Shown here one piece after another: positions 18,010 to 27,017 of a stretch of 64,000 bases of DNA (the first letter of the stretch is position 1; each line of letters begins with the position of its first letter). The translations under genes and the position numbers were made by a program. Source of the DNA: Thermophilibacter provencensis (lineage in GTDB: Bacteria; Actinomycetota; Coriobacteriia; Coriobacteriales; Atopobiaceae); assembly GCF_900128445.1 (NCBI RefSeq), contig NZ_LT671417.1:1040769-1104768 (forward strand), written 5' to 3'. Below the pieces are notes generated by a model. The model did not search any database and was not told the origin of the DNA. It worked only from the letters and a program-made list of their open reading frames with translations.

Positions 18010-19209
18010 ATGCACGAGCGACGCGCACCCATCGCAGGACGCCTTCTGACACGGCGCGGGTTTCTCGCCGTGTCGGCGGCGGGCGCCGGCATGCTGGCAG
18101 GCTGCACAGGAACGCCCGCTGCCTCGCAGGAGGGCGAGCTGCGTCCCGCGCAGACCCTTCTCGACGACCCCGCCCCCGAACGCTCCGAGGTCACCATCCT
18201 CATGATCGGCGACGTTCTCGTGCACGAGGGGGTCTGGAGGAGCGGCGAGCGCGAGGACGGCACGCGCGACTACGAGCACCTCTTCGCACACGTCGCCGAC
18301 CTCGTCGCGGAGGCGGACGTGGCGATCGTGGACCAGGAGACCATCCTCGGCGGAACGGGCCTCGGCCTCTCGAGCTACCCGGCCTTCAACAGCCCTCAGG
18401 AGATCGGCTCCGCTGAGGCCGCCGCCGGCTTTGACGTGGTGCTCCACGCCAATAACCACGCTCTTGACAAGGGGATGGGAGGCATCGAGGCCGAGCTTGC
18501 GTTCTGGCGCTCGGAGCATCCCGAGGTTGCGGTCACGGGCATGGCGGACAGCGAGGAGGCCGCGGACGAGATTGCCCTCCTCGAGCGGGGCGACCGTCGC
18601 ATTGCGGTGCTCTCCTACACGTACGGGACGAACGGCATCCCCCTCCCGGCCGACGCGCCCTGGGCGGTGAGGATGCTCGATGAAGCCCAGGTCGAGAAGG
18701 ACTTCTCCTTGGCATGGGAGCGTGGGGCCGACGCCGTGGTGGTCTGTCCCCACTGGGGGACGGAGTATGCGGCTGGCCCGGATGACGACCAGCGGCGATG
18801 GGCGGAGCGCTTCGTGGAGCTGGGGGCGGACGTCATTCTCGGCTGCCATCCGCACGTTCTGCAGCCCGTCGAGGAGCTCGTCGCCCCGGACGGTCGCGTG
18901 GTCCCCGTGTTCTGGTCCCTGGGGAACTTCGTCTCCGGCCAGGCGCGCAAGGACACCATGGTCGGCGGCCTCGCGCAGGTGACGCTCGCCTTCGAGGGGG
19001 ACGCTCGGCGCGTCGCCTCATGGCAGATCACGCCGCTCGTCACGCATCGGGCCTCGGGGGTCGACTACACCACCTACCCGCTCGCCGACTATACCGAGGA
19101 GCTTGCGGAGGTCAACCACGTTCGCACCGTGTCCGGGCAGACGGACTTCTCGCGCCAATGGTGCGTCGACTTCTGCGCCGAGCGGCTCGGTGACGCGTTC
19201 CAGGCCTGA
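18010..19209 (+). CDS. CapA-family (PgsA-like) Tat lipoprotein
   Basis: A 399-residue protein. The N-terminus has a twin-arginine motif (LTRRGFLAV) and a lipobox LAGC with Cys32, so it is predicted to be a Tat-exported lipoprotein. The mature part has the CapA/metallophosphoesterase-like pattern: MIGDVLVHEGVW, AIVDQETILGG, VVLHANNHALDKG, VVVCPHWGTEY and VILGCHPHVLQPVE. These match the poly-gamma-glutamate capsule protein family and related calcineurin-like enzymes. No capB or capC is nearby, so the cell-surface role is unknown. Confidence 0.88.
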   Translation: MHERRAPIAGRLLTRRGFLAVSAAGAGMLAGCTGTPAASQEGELRPAQTLLDDPAPERSEVTILMIGDVLVHEGVWRSGEREDGTRDYEHLFAHVADLVAEADVAIVDQETILGGTGLGLSSYPAFNSPQEIGSAEAAAGFDVVLHANNHALDKGMGGIEAELAFWRSEHPEVAVTGMADSEEAADEIALLERGDRRIAVLSYTYGTNGIPLPADAPWAVRMLDEAQVEKDFSLAWERGADAVVVCPHWGTEYAAGPDDDQRRWAERFVELGADVILGCHPHVLQPVEELVAPDGRVVPVFWSLGNFVSGQARKDTMVGGLAQVTLAFEGDARRVASWQITPLVTHRASGVDYTTYPLADYTEELAEVNHVRTVSGQTDFSRQWCVDFCAERLGDAFQA

Positions 19210-19233
19210 TGCCGGCCCTCCTGACGGCCGGTT

Positions 19234-19297
19234 CTGACAATGGTGACAGGGTCGTCTGTCATAAAAACATGACATACGACCCTGTCACCACTGTCAG
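19234..19297. repeat. Dispersed palindrome, class C (TGACAxxGGTGACAGGGT)
   Basis: Near-perfect inverted repeat of 28-29 bases with a short AT-rich loop. It fills the gap between convergent CapA and glpK genes and contains GGTGACAGGGTCG. Related copies are at 24093-24188, 28580-28608, 44606-44640 and 61081-61107. Confidence 0.85.
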
Positions 19298-19300
19298 GAG

Positions 19301-20797
19301 CTACAGCACGCGGCGTACGGCGTCGTGCCAGCCGGCGAGCAGGCTGTCCACGCGTTCGGGGTCCATCGCGCGGCGGAAGACGTCGTCTGCCGCGCGCAGG
19401 CCGCGCAGCTCGTCGGTGCCTCCCCAGAAGCCCGTGTAGAGCCCGGCGAGAAATGCGGCGCCGAGCGAGGTGGTCTCGGTGTTTGCGGGGCGACGCAGCT
19501 CGCAGCCGAGGAGGTCGGCCTGGAACTGCATGAGGAAGTCGTTCGCCGCCGCGCCGCCGTCCACGTTGAGCACGGAGAGCGGGCCTCCCGCGTCCGCCGC
19601 CATGGCGTCCGCGAGGTCGCGAATCTGGTAGGCGAGCGCCTCGAGGGCGGCCCGTGCCAGGTGGGCACGCCCGGTGCCGCGCGTGAGGCCGAGGATGGCG
19701 CCTCGGGCCTCCGGCTGCCACCACGGTGCGCCGAGGCCCGTGAAGGCGGGGACCACGTAGACGCCGCCCGTGTCGGGGACGCTTCGGGCGAGCGCCTCGG
19801 TCTCGGCGGCGGTGCGAATGATTCCCAGCTCGTCGCGCAGCCACTGAATGAGCGCGCCCGCCACGAAGACCGAGCCCTCGAGGGCGTACTGCGTGCACGG
19901 GGCGTCCGGCGCCGCCGCGGCGATGGTGGTCACCAGGCCATGCGCGCTCGAGCGGGCCTGCCCGCCGGTGTTGAGGAGCATGAAGCAGCCGGTCCCGTAG
20001 GTGTTCTTTGCCTGGCCAGGCTCGAAGCAGCATTGGCCGAAGAGGGCTGCCTGCTGGTCTCCGGCCACCCCCGTGATGGGGACGCCCGCCGGGAGCCCCG
20101 GGTAGCTCGTCTCGCCGAAGAGGCCGGAGCTGGGACGGACCTCCGGCAGCAGGCAGGTGGGGATGTCAAAGAGCGCGAGCAGGTCCTCGTCCCAGCGTCC
20201 CTCGTGGATGTTGTAGAGCATCGTGCGTGACGCGTTGGTGGGGTCGGTCGCATGCACGAGCCCGCCGGTGAGCGTCCAGACGAGCCAGGTGTCCACGGTG
20301 CCGAAGAGCAGGTCCCCGGACCGCGCGCGGTCCCTCGCGCCTGGCACGTGGTCCAAGATCCACGCTATCTTGCTTGCGGAGAAGTACGGGTCGGGGAGCA
20401 GCCCGGTCTTCTCGCGCACCATGGCGCTGACCTCGTCGGACCCACAGATGCGCTCGACCATCTCCGCCGTGCGGCGGCACTGCCAGACGATGGCGTTCGA
20501 TATCGGGACGCCCGTCGAGCGGTCCCACACGATCGTGGTCTCGCGCTGGTTGTCAATCCCGATGGCGTCGATGTCCTCGGAGGTGAGGCCGTGCCTCGCC
20601 ACGAGTTCGGAGAGCGTCCCCAGCTGGGAGAAGAGAATCTCCTGCGGGTTGTGCTCCACCCAGCCGGGCCGCGGGTAAATCTGCTGGAACGGCCGCTGGG
20701 CGACGTCCACCATGCGGCCGCCGCGGTCGACGAGCGCCGCGCGCGAGGACGTGGTCCCCTGGTCGAGTGCAATGACATAGCTTCTGCCCGTGCCCAT
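19301..20797 (-). CDS. glpK: Glycerol kinase
   Basis: A 498-residue FGGY kinase. ALDQGTTSSRAALVD is the first ATP-site motif, and VEHNPQEI, GIDNQRETTIVWDR, YFSASKIAWILDHV and NVDGGAAANDFLMQFQADLL are all GlpK signatures. It phosphorylates glycerol to sn-glycerol 3-phosphate. The start at 20797 follows GGGGGGG. No glpF or glpD is adjacent. It could use glycerol produced by the GldA route encoded at 10960-12063; this link is inference. Confidence 0.95.
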   Translation of the reverse strand: MGTGRSYVIALDQGTTSSRAALVDRGGRMVDVAQRPFQQIYPRPGWVEHNPQEILFSQLGTLSELVARHGLTSEDIDAIGIDNQRETTIVWDRSTGVPISNAIVWQCRRTAEMVERICGSDEVSAMVREKTGLLPDPYFSASKIAWILDHVPGARDRARSGDLLFGTVDTWLVWTLTGGLVHATDPTNASRTMLYNIHEGRWDEDLLALFDIPTCLLPEVRPSSGLFGETSYPGLPAGVPITGVAGDQQAALFGQCCFEPGQAKNTYGTGCFMLLNTGGQARSSAHGLVTTIAAAAPDAPCTQYALEGSVFVAGALIQWLRDELGIIRTAAETEALARSVPDTGGVYVVPAFTGLGAPWWQPEARGAILGLTRGTGRAHLARAALEALAYQIRDLADAMAADAGGPLSVLNVDGGAAANDFLMQFQADLLGCELRRPANTETTSLGAAFLAGLYTGFWGGTDELRGLRAADDVFRRAMDPERVDSLLAGWHDAVRRVL

Positions 20798-20945
20798 GCT
20801 GCTCCCCCCCGTCTGCCTCACTCAAGTATCTATCAGTCTGCCAACCTGCGACTTTACGGTCCGCTGACCGGCCCAGCGCAACCGCTCGCGTTGCGCTACC
20901 ATTCCGGGAGGCATGTTCGCCGCCGCGCCGCCAGAGGAGGGGCCG

Positions 20946-21200
20946 ATGGGATTTCGCTGTGCCGACTGTGTGTTCAGCTCGTTTACGCACCATGAGCGCT
21001 CGGGCCTGTACCAGGGGGCCTGCAGCCGCGGCTACACGCTGACCGACCCGCATGTCCACACGAGTCCCGAGGACCACTTCGCCGCTGACCCGCGCGACCT
21101 CGTCCCCACCGTCGACCCCTTCGGGGAGGAGTACCTCCGCACCTCCTATGTCTGCGAGCGCTTCGAGCGCCCGGGCATGCCCCACGGCACCCGCCAATAG
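20946..21200 (+). CDS. Small Cys-containing hypothetical protein
   Basis: An 84-residue protein preceded by GAGGAGGGG. Four cysteines (5, 8, 26 and near 69), with a CxxC pair at the N-terminus and several histidines, suggest a small metal-binding fold. No family is recognised. It lies between divergent glpK and a TetR gene, with own promoter likely in the 148-base gap. Confidence 0.65.
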   Translation: MGFRCADCVFSSFTHHERSGLYQGACSRGYTLTDPHVHTSPEDHFAADPRDLVPTVDPFGEEYLRTSYVCERFERPGMPHGTRQ

Positions 21201-21312
21201 CTCGCGGTCGCGGGCGGCGACCCATTCGGCAGTTTCCCTCGGGGCCGGCTTATCGGATAATCTGACTCACGGAAACTGGCCGAGCTCGTTTTTCGGGGGA
21301 ACGGGGGCTGCC

Positions 21313-21930
21313 ATGACACGGGAGCGGGACGAGCGCGCAAGTGCTGGGACGAGGGAGAATCTCATCCGGGCAGCACTGCGGGAGTTTGCTACGAGGGGCT
21401 ATGACGAGTCGTCGGTGCGGGAGATCTGCGCCGCCGCGGGAGTGACCACGGGCGCCCTCTACTTCTTCTTCAAGAACAAGGAGAACCTCTTCAGGGAGGC
21501 GATCTCGCCTGTCATGGAGCCGCTCGAGGACCTCATTCGGAGCGTGGGCTCAGACCGGGTGAGCAAGCTCGTCATCGAGGGGCGGGCGCCCGAGGAGGGG
21601 CTTCCTGCCCGCGCGCGGAGGTTCCTCGAGCTCTGCGAGGAGCGGCGCGACGTGATCGACGTGCTCAAGAAGAACCGCACGAGCGCGGTCGCAGAGAAGA
21701 TGAGGGGCGAGCACATCGCCGCCCTCTCGGAGACGATTCGGTCCTTCCTGCGCACGAGCGGCGCGCCGGAGATGGCGGGGGATGACCTCGTTGTGAAGTG
21801 GCTCGCCAACATCGCCCTTCGCTCGATCCTCGTGGTGGTCGAGCAGGAGGAGAGTCCCGAGGAGGCCCTCAAGCACCTCCGCATCGTCTCCGAGTTCATC
21901 TCGGCGGGCGTGCTCTCCCTGCGCGGCTGA
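21313..21930 (+). CDS. TetR-family transcriptional regulator
   Basis: A 205-residue regulator. The HTH covers about 18-60: NLIRAALREFATRGYDESSVREICAAAGVTTGALYFFFKNKENLF, a clear TetR_N domain. The ligand-binding half is not recognisable to subfamily. Start ATG follows a G-rich ribosome site. It precedes a lipoprotein gene, 116 bases away; regulation of that gene is only a guess. Confidence 0.9.
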   Translation: MTRERDERASAGTRENLIRAALREFATRGYDESSVREICAAAGVTTGALYFFFKNKENLFREAISPVMEPLEDLIRSVGSDRVSKLVIEGRAPEEGLPARARRFLELCEERRDVIDVLKKNRTSAVAEKMRGEHIAALSETIRSFLRTSGAPEMAGDDLVVKWLANIALRSILVVVEQEESPEEALKHLRIVSEFISAGVLSLRG

Positions 21931-22046
21931 CGTTGCCCCCGTGCCATAACGGCCGGCATCTCCGCCTTCTCGTCATGAAATGCATCCTGATGGGGTAACA
22001 TTTCAGACGGACTTCAGTTTCCGAACGCGCGAGACGAGGAGGCACT

Positions 22047-22982
22047 ATGCGGCGCATGAGAATCGCCACCCTCGCCATCGCGGCAGCGCTCGCCGCGATG
22101 CTCGGGGCCTGTGGCGGAGGGGCGACAGACGGCGTGGACATCCCCTCGCTCGAGTCCCTCGAGGCGGGCTTCGTCGGCACCTGGGAGATCGAGTCGGCCA
22201 CGTCGACGGACGGAGACATCACTGCGGATGACATCGAGGCCATGAACGACCTCGGCATGAACGTGACCGTTGACCTCGGCGACGACGGGACGATGCTCAT
22301 CGACGTCTTCGGCGACCAGACCACGGGCACGTGGGAGATCAAGGACGAGAACACCCTCACGCTCTCCGTCGAGGGCGAGCCCCTCGACGCGCCAGTTGAG
22401 GACGGCATGCTCACGCTCTCCTACGAGGGCCAGACCATGACCTTCGAGAAGGTTGACGAGGAGCCCAACCTTGACCGCGACCCCTCAGAGAACGCGGGCG
22501 GCGTCACGGACATGGAAGACACGGTGGAGAGCCAGATCGAGGACGTCGACGACGTCTCGGACCTGGGCTCGGAGATGGACGAGCTCTTCTCCCCGGAGTC
22601 CGACCTCGCGATGACCGCGTACGCGGAGGGCGTCACCGTCGACGCGCCCCTCGACGTGACGGTTGCCGACGACGAGACCGCGCTCATCAAGATCACGGGC
22701 GTGGGGACCGACTACGAGGGCGACACGGGCTATCTCGTGACCGTGGAGAACCGTACGGGCGCGAACTTCGTGGCCATGAACTTCGAGACCTCCGTCGACG
22801 GCCAGTACGTCGACGACTACGCCACGCTCGTCAGGCCGGTCCCGGCGGGGGAGAGCCGCTCGGCGTTCTTCTTCTTCGACGCCCAGGCCGTGAGCGTCTC
22901 GGCGGACTCCTCCTGCACCGCCACGATCGTGCTCTTCGACGAGTCGCTCAATCCCGTAGGGATGTACGACCTCGCCATCTAG
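22047..22982 (+). CDS. Asp/Glu-rich lipoprotein
   Basis: A 311-residue protein with a signal peptide and lipobox LGAC (Cys22). The acidic mature part begins with a lipocalin-like strand pattern (FVGTWEIES, DDGTMLIDVFGDQTTGTWEIKDENTLTLS), seen in small actinobacterial lipoproteins. The C-terminal domain (about 185-311) is a separate beta-rich module. Acidic linker residues near 150-190 separate them. It is probably a surface protein; ligand unknown. Confidence 0.78.
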   Translation: MRRMRIATLAIAAALAAMLGACGGGATDGVDIPSLESLEAGFVGTWEIESATSTDGDITADDIEAMNDLGMNVTVDLGDDGTMLIDVFGDQTTGTWEIKDENTLTLSVEGEPLDAPVEDGMLTLSYEGQTMTFEKVDEEPNLDRDPSENAGGVTDMEDTVESQIEDVDDVSDLGSEMDELFSPESDLAMTAYAEGVTVDAPLDVTVADDETALIKITGVGTDYEGDTGYLVTVENRTGANFVAMNFETSVDGQYVDDYATLVRPVPAGESRSAFFFFDAQAVSVSADSSCTATIVLFDESLNPVGMYDLAI

Positions 22983-23113
22983 GGCCTCTCGTCCTTAGGG
23001 GCTTAAGCTGGCGAGGCTGACGGTCTCGTCGTTCGACGAACGGCGGGGTATGATAGGGCCGGGGCGCCGAAAGGGCGTCCCGGCCCAGTCGTGAGCGCGG
23101 AAACGGGGGAACC

Positions 23114-24082
23114 ATGCCAGACACCACGAGAGACCTGATCTTCCCGACGCCGATCTTCCACGAGAAGATTTGGGGCGGGCGCAAGCTTGCCGATGACTTC
23201 GGCTACGAGATTCCCGACGGCCCCATCGGCGAGTGCTGGGCCATCAGCGCCCACCCCAACGGTGACTGCGCGATCAGCGGGGGCGCCTGGGACGGCATGC
23301 GCCTCTCCGAGCTCTGGGACCAGCACCGCGAGCTCTTTGGCGACGTGGGGGGCGATCGCTTCCCGCTGCTTATCAAGATCATCGATGCCAAGGACAACCT
23401 CTCCGTCCAGGTGCACCCCGACGACGCCTATGCCGCCGAGCACGAGAACGGCAGCCTCGGCAAGCGCGAGTGCTGGTACGTGCTCGCGGCGGACGAGGGG
23501 ACCCAGATCGTCATCGGCCAGCGCGCGCACGACCGCGCCGAGCTCGCGGGCATGATTGACGAGGGCCGCTGGGACGACATGCTCAACCTCGTGCCCTGTC
23601 ACGTGGGCGACTTCTTCCCCATCGAGCCGGGCACCGTCCACGCCATTCAGGGCGGCACGCTCATCCTGGAGACCCAGCAGTCCTCCGACGTCACCTATCG
23701 CGTCTACGACTACGACCGCGTGGGCGATGACGGCAAGCCGCGCGAGCTGCACATCCAGCAGAGCCTCGACGTGGTCGACTACGCGGCGCAGGCGCCCGCG
23801 TCCGGCGAGGTCACCGCGCCTGAGGTCGACGGCGTGACCGAGCTCATGGAGTGCCCCAACTTCGTCGTGGACCGCGTCCGCGTGGCCGGCGAGAAGGACG
23901 TGGCGCAGCCCTGGCCGTTCCTGTGCGTGAGCGTGATCGAGGGCTCCGGCACCGTGTGCGCCTCCGAGGCGGGCGTCACGCACGAGATTGCGCGCGGCAC
24001 GCACTTCGTGGCCCCCGCCGGCTGCGGCGAGCTGTCCTTCGTGGGCGACATGACCCTCGTGACCTCCCACCTGCCGAAGTAG
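23114..24082 (+). CDS. manA: Mannose-6-phosphate isomerase, class I
   Basis: A 322-residue cupin of the short (Firmicute-like) class I group. KIWGGRKL near the N-terminus, SVQVHPDDAYA (zinc histidine), KRECWYVL (glutamate) and FFPIEPGTVHAI (histidine) are the zinc-site motifs. It links mannose 6-phosphate from a PTS to fructose 6-phosphate. It is preceded by GGGGGAACC and is monocistronic. Confidence 0.93.
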   Translation: MPDTTRDLIFPTPIFHEKIWGGRKLADDFGYEIPDGPIGECWAISAHPNGDCAISGGAWDGMRLSELWDQHRELFGDVGGDRFPLLIKIIDAKDNLSVQVHPDDAYAAEHENGSLGKRECWYVLAADEGTQIVIGQRAHDRAELAGMIDEGRWDDMLNLVPCHVGDFFPIEPGTVHAIQGGTLILETQQSSDVTYRVYDYDRVGDDGKPRELHIQQSLDVVDYAAQAPASGEVTAPEVDGVTELMECPNFVVDRVRVAGEKDVAQPWPFLCVSVIEGSGTVCASEAGVTHEIARGTHFVAPAGCGELSFVGDMTLVTSHLPK

Positions 24083-24092
24083 GCCCGCGACT

Positions 24093-24188
24093 CCTGACAA
24101 AGGTGACGGGGGAAACTGTCAGAAGCGCCGCCCGGCGGAGTGCCGGGCGGCGCTTTTCATGACAGTTTCCCCTGTCACCTTTGTCAGG
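24093..24188. repeat. Composite palindrome, class C, with internal GC hairpin
   Basis: Outer arms of 29 bases (24093-24121 with 24160-24188) pair with a single mismatch and contain GACAAAGGTGAC. Between them is an independent GC hairpin (AGCGCCGCCCGG with its complement) followed by TTTT. The right arm abuts the mscL stop codon, with no spacer. It separates convergent manA and mscL and looks like a bidirectional terminator. Confidence 0.88.
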
Positions 24189-24665
24189 TTAGGCTTCGAT
24201 CTTCTCGCCGCAGTGCGGGCAGCGGGTGGCGCCGGCCTTGACCTCCTCGAGGCAGTACGGGCAGTGCGGGGCGGCGGCCTCCTCGGCAGCCTCCTCGTCG
24301 GCCTCCTTCTTGGCAAGGGCGTCCATTCGCTCGCGCATGCCGTTAAGTGCTTTGACCAGGCAGAAGACAACGAAGGCGATGATCAGGAAGTTGATTACGG
24401 CGGAGATGAAGGCGCCGAGGTCGATGAACTGGTCGGTGCCGGGAACGGCCCAGCGCAGCCCGTTGATGACCTCGGTCGCGCCGTCTGAGGCACCTCCGGT
24501 GATGGTGCTCGTGGAGGTGGTCACGAGGGTGATCAGCGGGTTGATGAGGTTGCTTACGAGCGAGTTGACGATGGCGGTGAACGCGCCGCCGACGATGATG
24601 CCGACGGCCATGTCCATCACGTTGCCGCGGGCGATGAACTCCTTGAACTCATCAACGATCTTCAT
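24189..24665 (-). CDS. mscL: Large-conductance mechanosensitive channel with C-terminal zinc ribbon
   Basis: A 158-residue MscL. FKEFIARGNVMDMAVGIIVGGAFTAIVNSL is the canonical N-terminal helix and TM1; a second membrane segment is near 78-98. The channel part ends around residue 125 and is followed by CPYCLEEVKAGATRCPHCGEKI, a two-CxxC zinc-ribbon. The family is usually ~136 residues, so the tail is an addition. The stop codon abuts the class C palindrome. Confidence 0.92.
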   Translation of the reverse strand: MKIVDEFKEFIARGNVMDMAVGIIVGGAFTAIVNSLVSNLINPLITLVTTSTSTITGGASDGATEVINGLRWAVPGTDQFIDLGAFISAVINFLIIAFVVFCLVKALNGMRERMDALAKKEADEEAAEEAAAPHCPYCLEEVKAGATRCPHCGEKIEA

Positions 24666-24725
24666 AGGGCCCCTTTCTGCCGAGATGGAAACCAAGAAAT
24701 TGTATCAGCGTGACCCTGCGTCGCA

Positions 24726-25199
24726 TCAATTATTGGTTGAGCCCCACCCGAGCTCGTCAGTGTCGAGAAGAACGGTGAAGGGTCCGTCGTTCACCAGGCT
24801 CACGCGCATGTCGGCGCCGAAGACCCCTCGTCCCACTCTGCCGGCCCCGAGGTCCTCCTCCGCGAGCTCGCAGAAGCGCTCATACAGACGCTCTGCGAGG
24901 TCGGGCCCCGCGGCTCCCGTGAACGATGGCCGGTTGCCGCGACGGGCGTCGGCGTAGAGCGTGAACTGGCTCACCACGAGGACCGAGCCCGCGGTGTCCG
25001 CGAGCGAGCGGTTGGTCTTGCCCGCGTCATCCGCGCAGATGCGCAGTGCGGCGACCTTGCGCCACAGCCTCTCGGCGAGCGTCTCGTCGTCGCTCGGCGC
25101 GACGCCCAGAAGTATGAGATATCCGGCTCCGCAGCTGCCCACCACGGACCCTTCAACCTCGACCTGCGCGCACTCGACCCGCTGAATCAGCGCCCTCAT
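24726..25199 (-). CDS. dtd: D-aminoacyl-tRNA deacylase
   Basis: A 157-residue DTD. LVVSQFTLYADARRGNRPSF contains the SQFTLxA active-site motif and VNDGPFTVLLDTD the NGPFTxxL-like motif near the C-terminus. It removes D-amino acids wrongly attached to tRNA. Start ATG 25199; a GTG two codons upstream is an alternative. Confidence 0.93.
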   Translation of the reverse strand: MRALIQRVECAQVEVEGSVVGSCGAGYLILLGVAPSDDETLAERLWRKVAALRICADDAGKTNRSLADTAGSVLVVSQFTLYADARRGNRPSFTGAAGPDLAERLYERFCELAEEDLGAGRVGRGVFGADMRVSLVNDGPFTVLLDTDELGWGSTNN

Positions 25200-25216
25200 T
25201 CCCACATCCCCCGTCT

Positions 25217-25298
25217 GCTAATTGGGGACAGTCCCCAATTAGCACAAGTTCTTGATATCAAACGTATCTGTAAATTGGGGACTGTCCCCAATTTACAG
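25217..25298. repeat. Paired class A palindromes forming a composite element
   Basis: Two perfect palindromes, 25217-25243 (central A) and 25268-25298 (central T), are separated by 24 bases. The linker and right copy share AAACGTxTCTGxAAAT with the pair at 45764-45825, so the whole arrangement, not only the palindromes, is repeated. The M32 peptidase stop codon (25293-25295) is inside the right palindrome. Confidence 0.88.
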
Positions 25299-26837
25299 AC
25301 GGTAGAGCGCGGAGAACTTATCCGTGAGGTAGTCCGTGTAGTAGGCGGGCGAGAAGGGCTCGCCGCACGCGGCCTCGATGAGCTCGCCGGAGTCCTTGGA
25401 GCGGCCCCAGCGCCAGATGTTGTCGCGCAGCCACGCGCGGATGGGCGCAAGGTCGCCAGAGGCGCACGCTGCGTCGAAGTCAATGCCGTCGCGTACCATC
25501 GCGGCCTTGAGCTGCGAGCCGAAGGCGGACCCGAGAGCGTATGTGGGGAAGTACCCGAACGAGCCGCCCGACCAGTGGGTGTCCTGGAGTGCGCCGCGCG
25601 CGTCGTCGGGGACGTCCACGCCAAGGTATGCGCGGTACTTCTCGGCCCAGAGGCCCGGGACGTCCGCGGCGTGGGCCTCGCCCGAGAAGAGCAGCTGCTC
25701 GATCTCATAGCGCACGAGGATGTGAAGGGGATAGGTGAGCTCGTCGGCCTCGGTGCGGACGAGGCCCGGCTCGGCGCAGTTCTCGGCAAGGTAGAGCTGG
25801 TGCGCTGTCACGCGTCCGAACTGGCCGGGGAAGTGGCGGCGCAGCACCTCGAGGAGCGGCTCGGCAAAGGCCTCGGAGCGCCCCACGAGGTTCTCGAAAA
25901 AGCGGCTCTGCGCCTCGTGCATGCCCATCGAGGTGCCGCCCGCAAGCGAGGTCCCGGCGTAGGCGGCGTCGACGTTTTGCTCGTAGAGGGCGTGGCCGCC
26001 CTCGTGCAGGATCGAGAACACGTTGGAGAGCACGTTGTCGGCATAGGCATGCCCGGTCACGATGACAAAGTCGCGCGAGAGACCGTTCGTGAAGGGGTGC
26101 TCGGTTCGTCCGATCCAGAGCGCGTCCATATCGAGGCCCTCGAGTCGCACGAGGTCGTCGGCGAGGCGCCACTGGCGCTCCTCGTCAAAGGTCCCGTCCA
26201 CGCAGGCGTGGCTCGGCTTGTGGCGGCTTGCCATGCAGTCGGCAAGAAGCGGCACCACGCAGTCCTTCACCTGGGAGAAGAAGCGGTCGTAGAAGGCGCG
26301 GTCGGTCCCGCGCTCGTACTCGTTCAGCCAGACGTCATACGGGTCCTTCTCGGCATCCTTGCAGGCGGCCATGCGCCTGAGCGCGTCGACGATGCGGTCG
26401 ACGTAGGGCTCGAAGGACGCCCAGTCGTTGGCAGCCTTGGCCCGGCGCCAGACGTCGTTGGCCTCCACGGTGAGTCGGCTGAACGCGGCCTGCTCCTCGA
26501 CGGGGACGTCCACGAGCGAGGCGCGGTCGCGCTTGAGGACGCGCACCTGCGCCATGCGGGTCTCGCCCAGAAGCTCGGGCTGCTGCTCAAGGCGGTCGAG
26601 CAGCGGTCCCACCGCGGGGTCGCAGAGCGCGCGCGTGGCCATCTCCTGAAGCTGCGCCACCGCCTCGGCACGCTGCGCTGTGGCACGCGGAGGGTCGATC
26701 ACCTGGCCAAGAGAGTCGATCTCGCCCATGGCGTAGCCGAGCGAGAAGAGCGTGCGCTCGAGGGCGTCGAGGGCCTCCATGTCCGCTCGGGGGTTGGGGA
26801 GGGCGGCGTTGAGCTGCGTGTTGTCTGTGAGTGCCAT
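25293..26837 (-). CDS. M32 family metallocarboxypeptidase (carboxypeptidase Taq)
   Basis: A 514-residue M32 enzyme. HEGGH (278-282) is the zinc-binding HExxH, with HPFT (247-250) upstream as expected for the family and a later HExxY/E ligand region. It is cytosolic with no signal. It trims C-terminal residues from peptides. Start ATG 26837 follows GAGGAGCG; the longer open frame has no ribosome site. Its stop lies inside a dispersed palindrome, so the C-terminus may have been fixed by that insertion. Confidence 0.93.
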   Translation of the reverse strand: MALTDNTQLNAALPNPRADMEALDALERTLFSLGYAMGEIDSLGQVIDPPRATAQRAEAVAQLQEMATRALCDPAVGPLLDRLEQQPELLGETRMAQVRVLKRDRASLVDVPVEEQAAFSRLTVEANDVWRRAKAANDWASFEPYVDRIVDALRRMAACKDAEKDPYDVWLNEYERGTDRAFYDRFFSQVKDCVVPLLADCMASRHKPSHACVDGTFDEERQWRLADDLVRLEGLDMDALWIGRTEHPFTNGLSRDFVIVTGHAYADNVLSNVFSILHEGGHALYEQNVDAAYAGTSLAGGTSMGMHEAQSRFFENLVGRSEAFAEPLLEVLRRHFPGQFGRVTAHQLYLAENCAEPGLVRTEADELTYPLHILVRYEIEQLLFSGEAHAADVPGLWAEKYRAYLGVDVPDDARGALQDTHWSGGSFGYFPTYALGSAFGSQLKAAMVRDGIDFDAACASGDLAPIRAWLRDNIWRWGRSKDSGELIEAACGEPFSPAYYTDYLTDKFSALYRL

Positions 26838-27017
26838 AATCGCTCCTCGTGGGTTGTCGCGGGATGTGCGGCCAGCGGCCTCCCCCACAGTCTACCCGTC
26901 CTACCGGTCATGTCAGAAGTGGTGCAATCTGCGCCCAAAACGACCATGACACGAGAGGAAGGCCGTATCATCTGTGGTACGGAAAATGACGCGACCCCGT
27001 GGGGCAAGGAGGCACCA

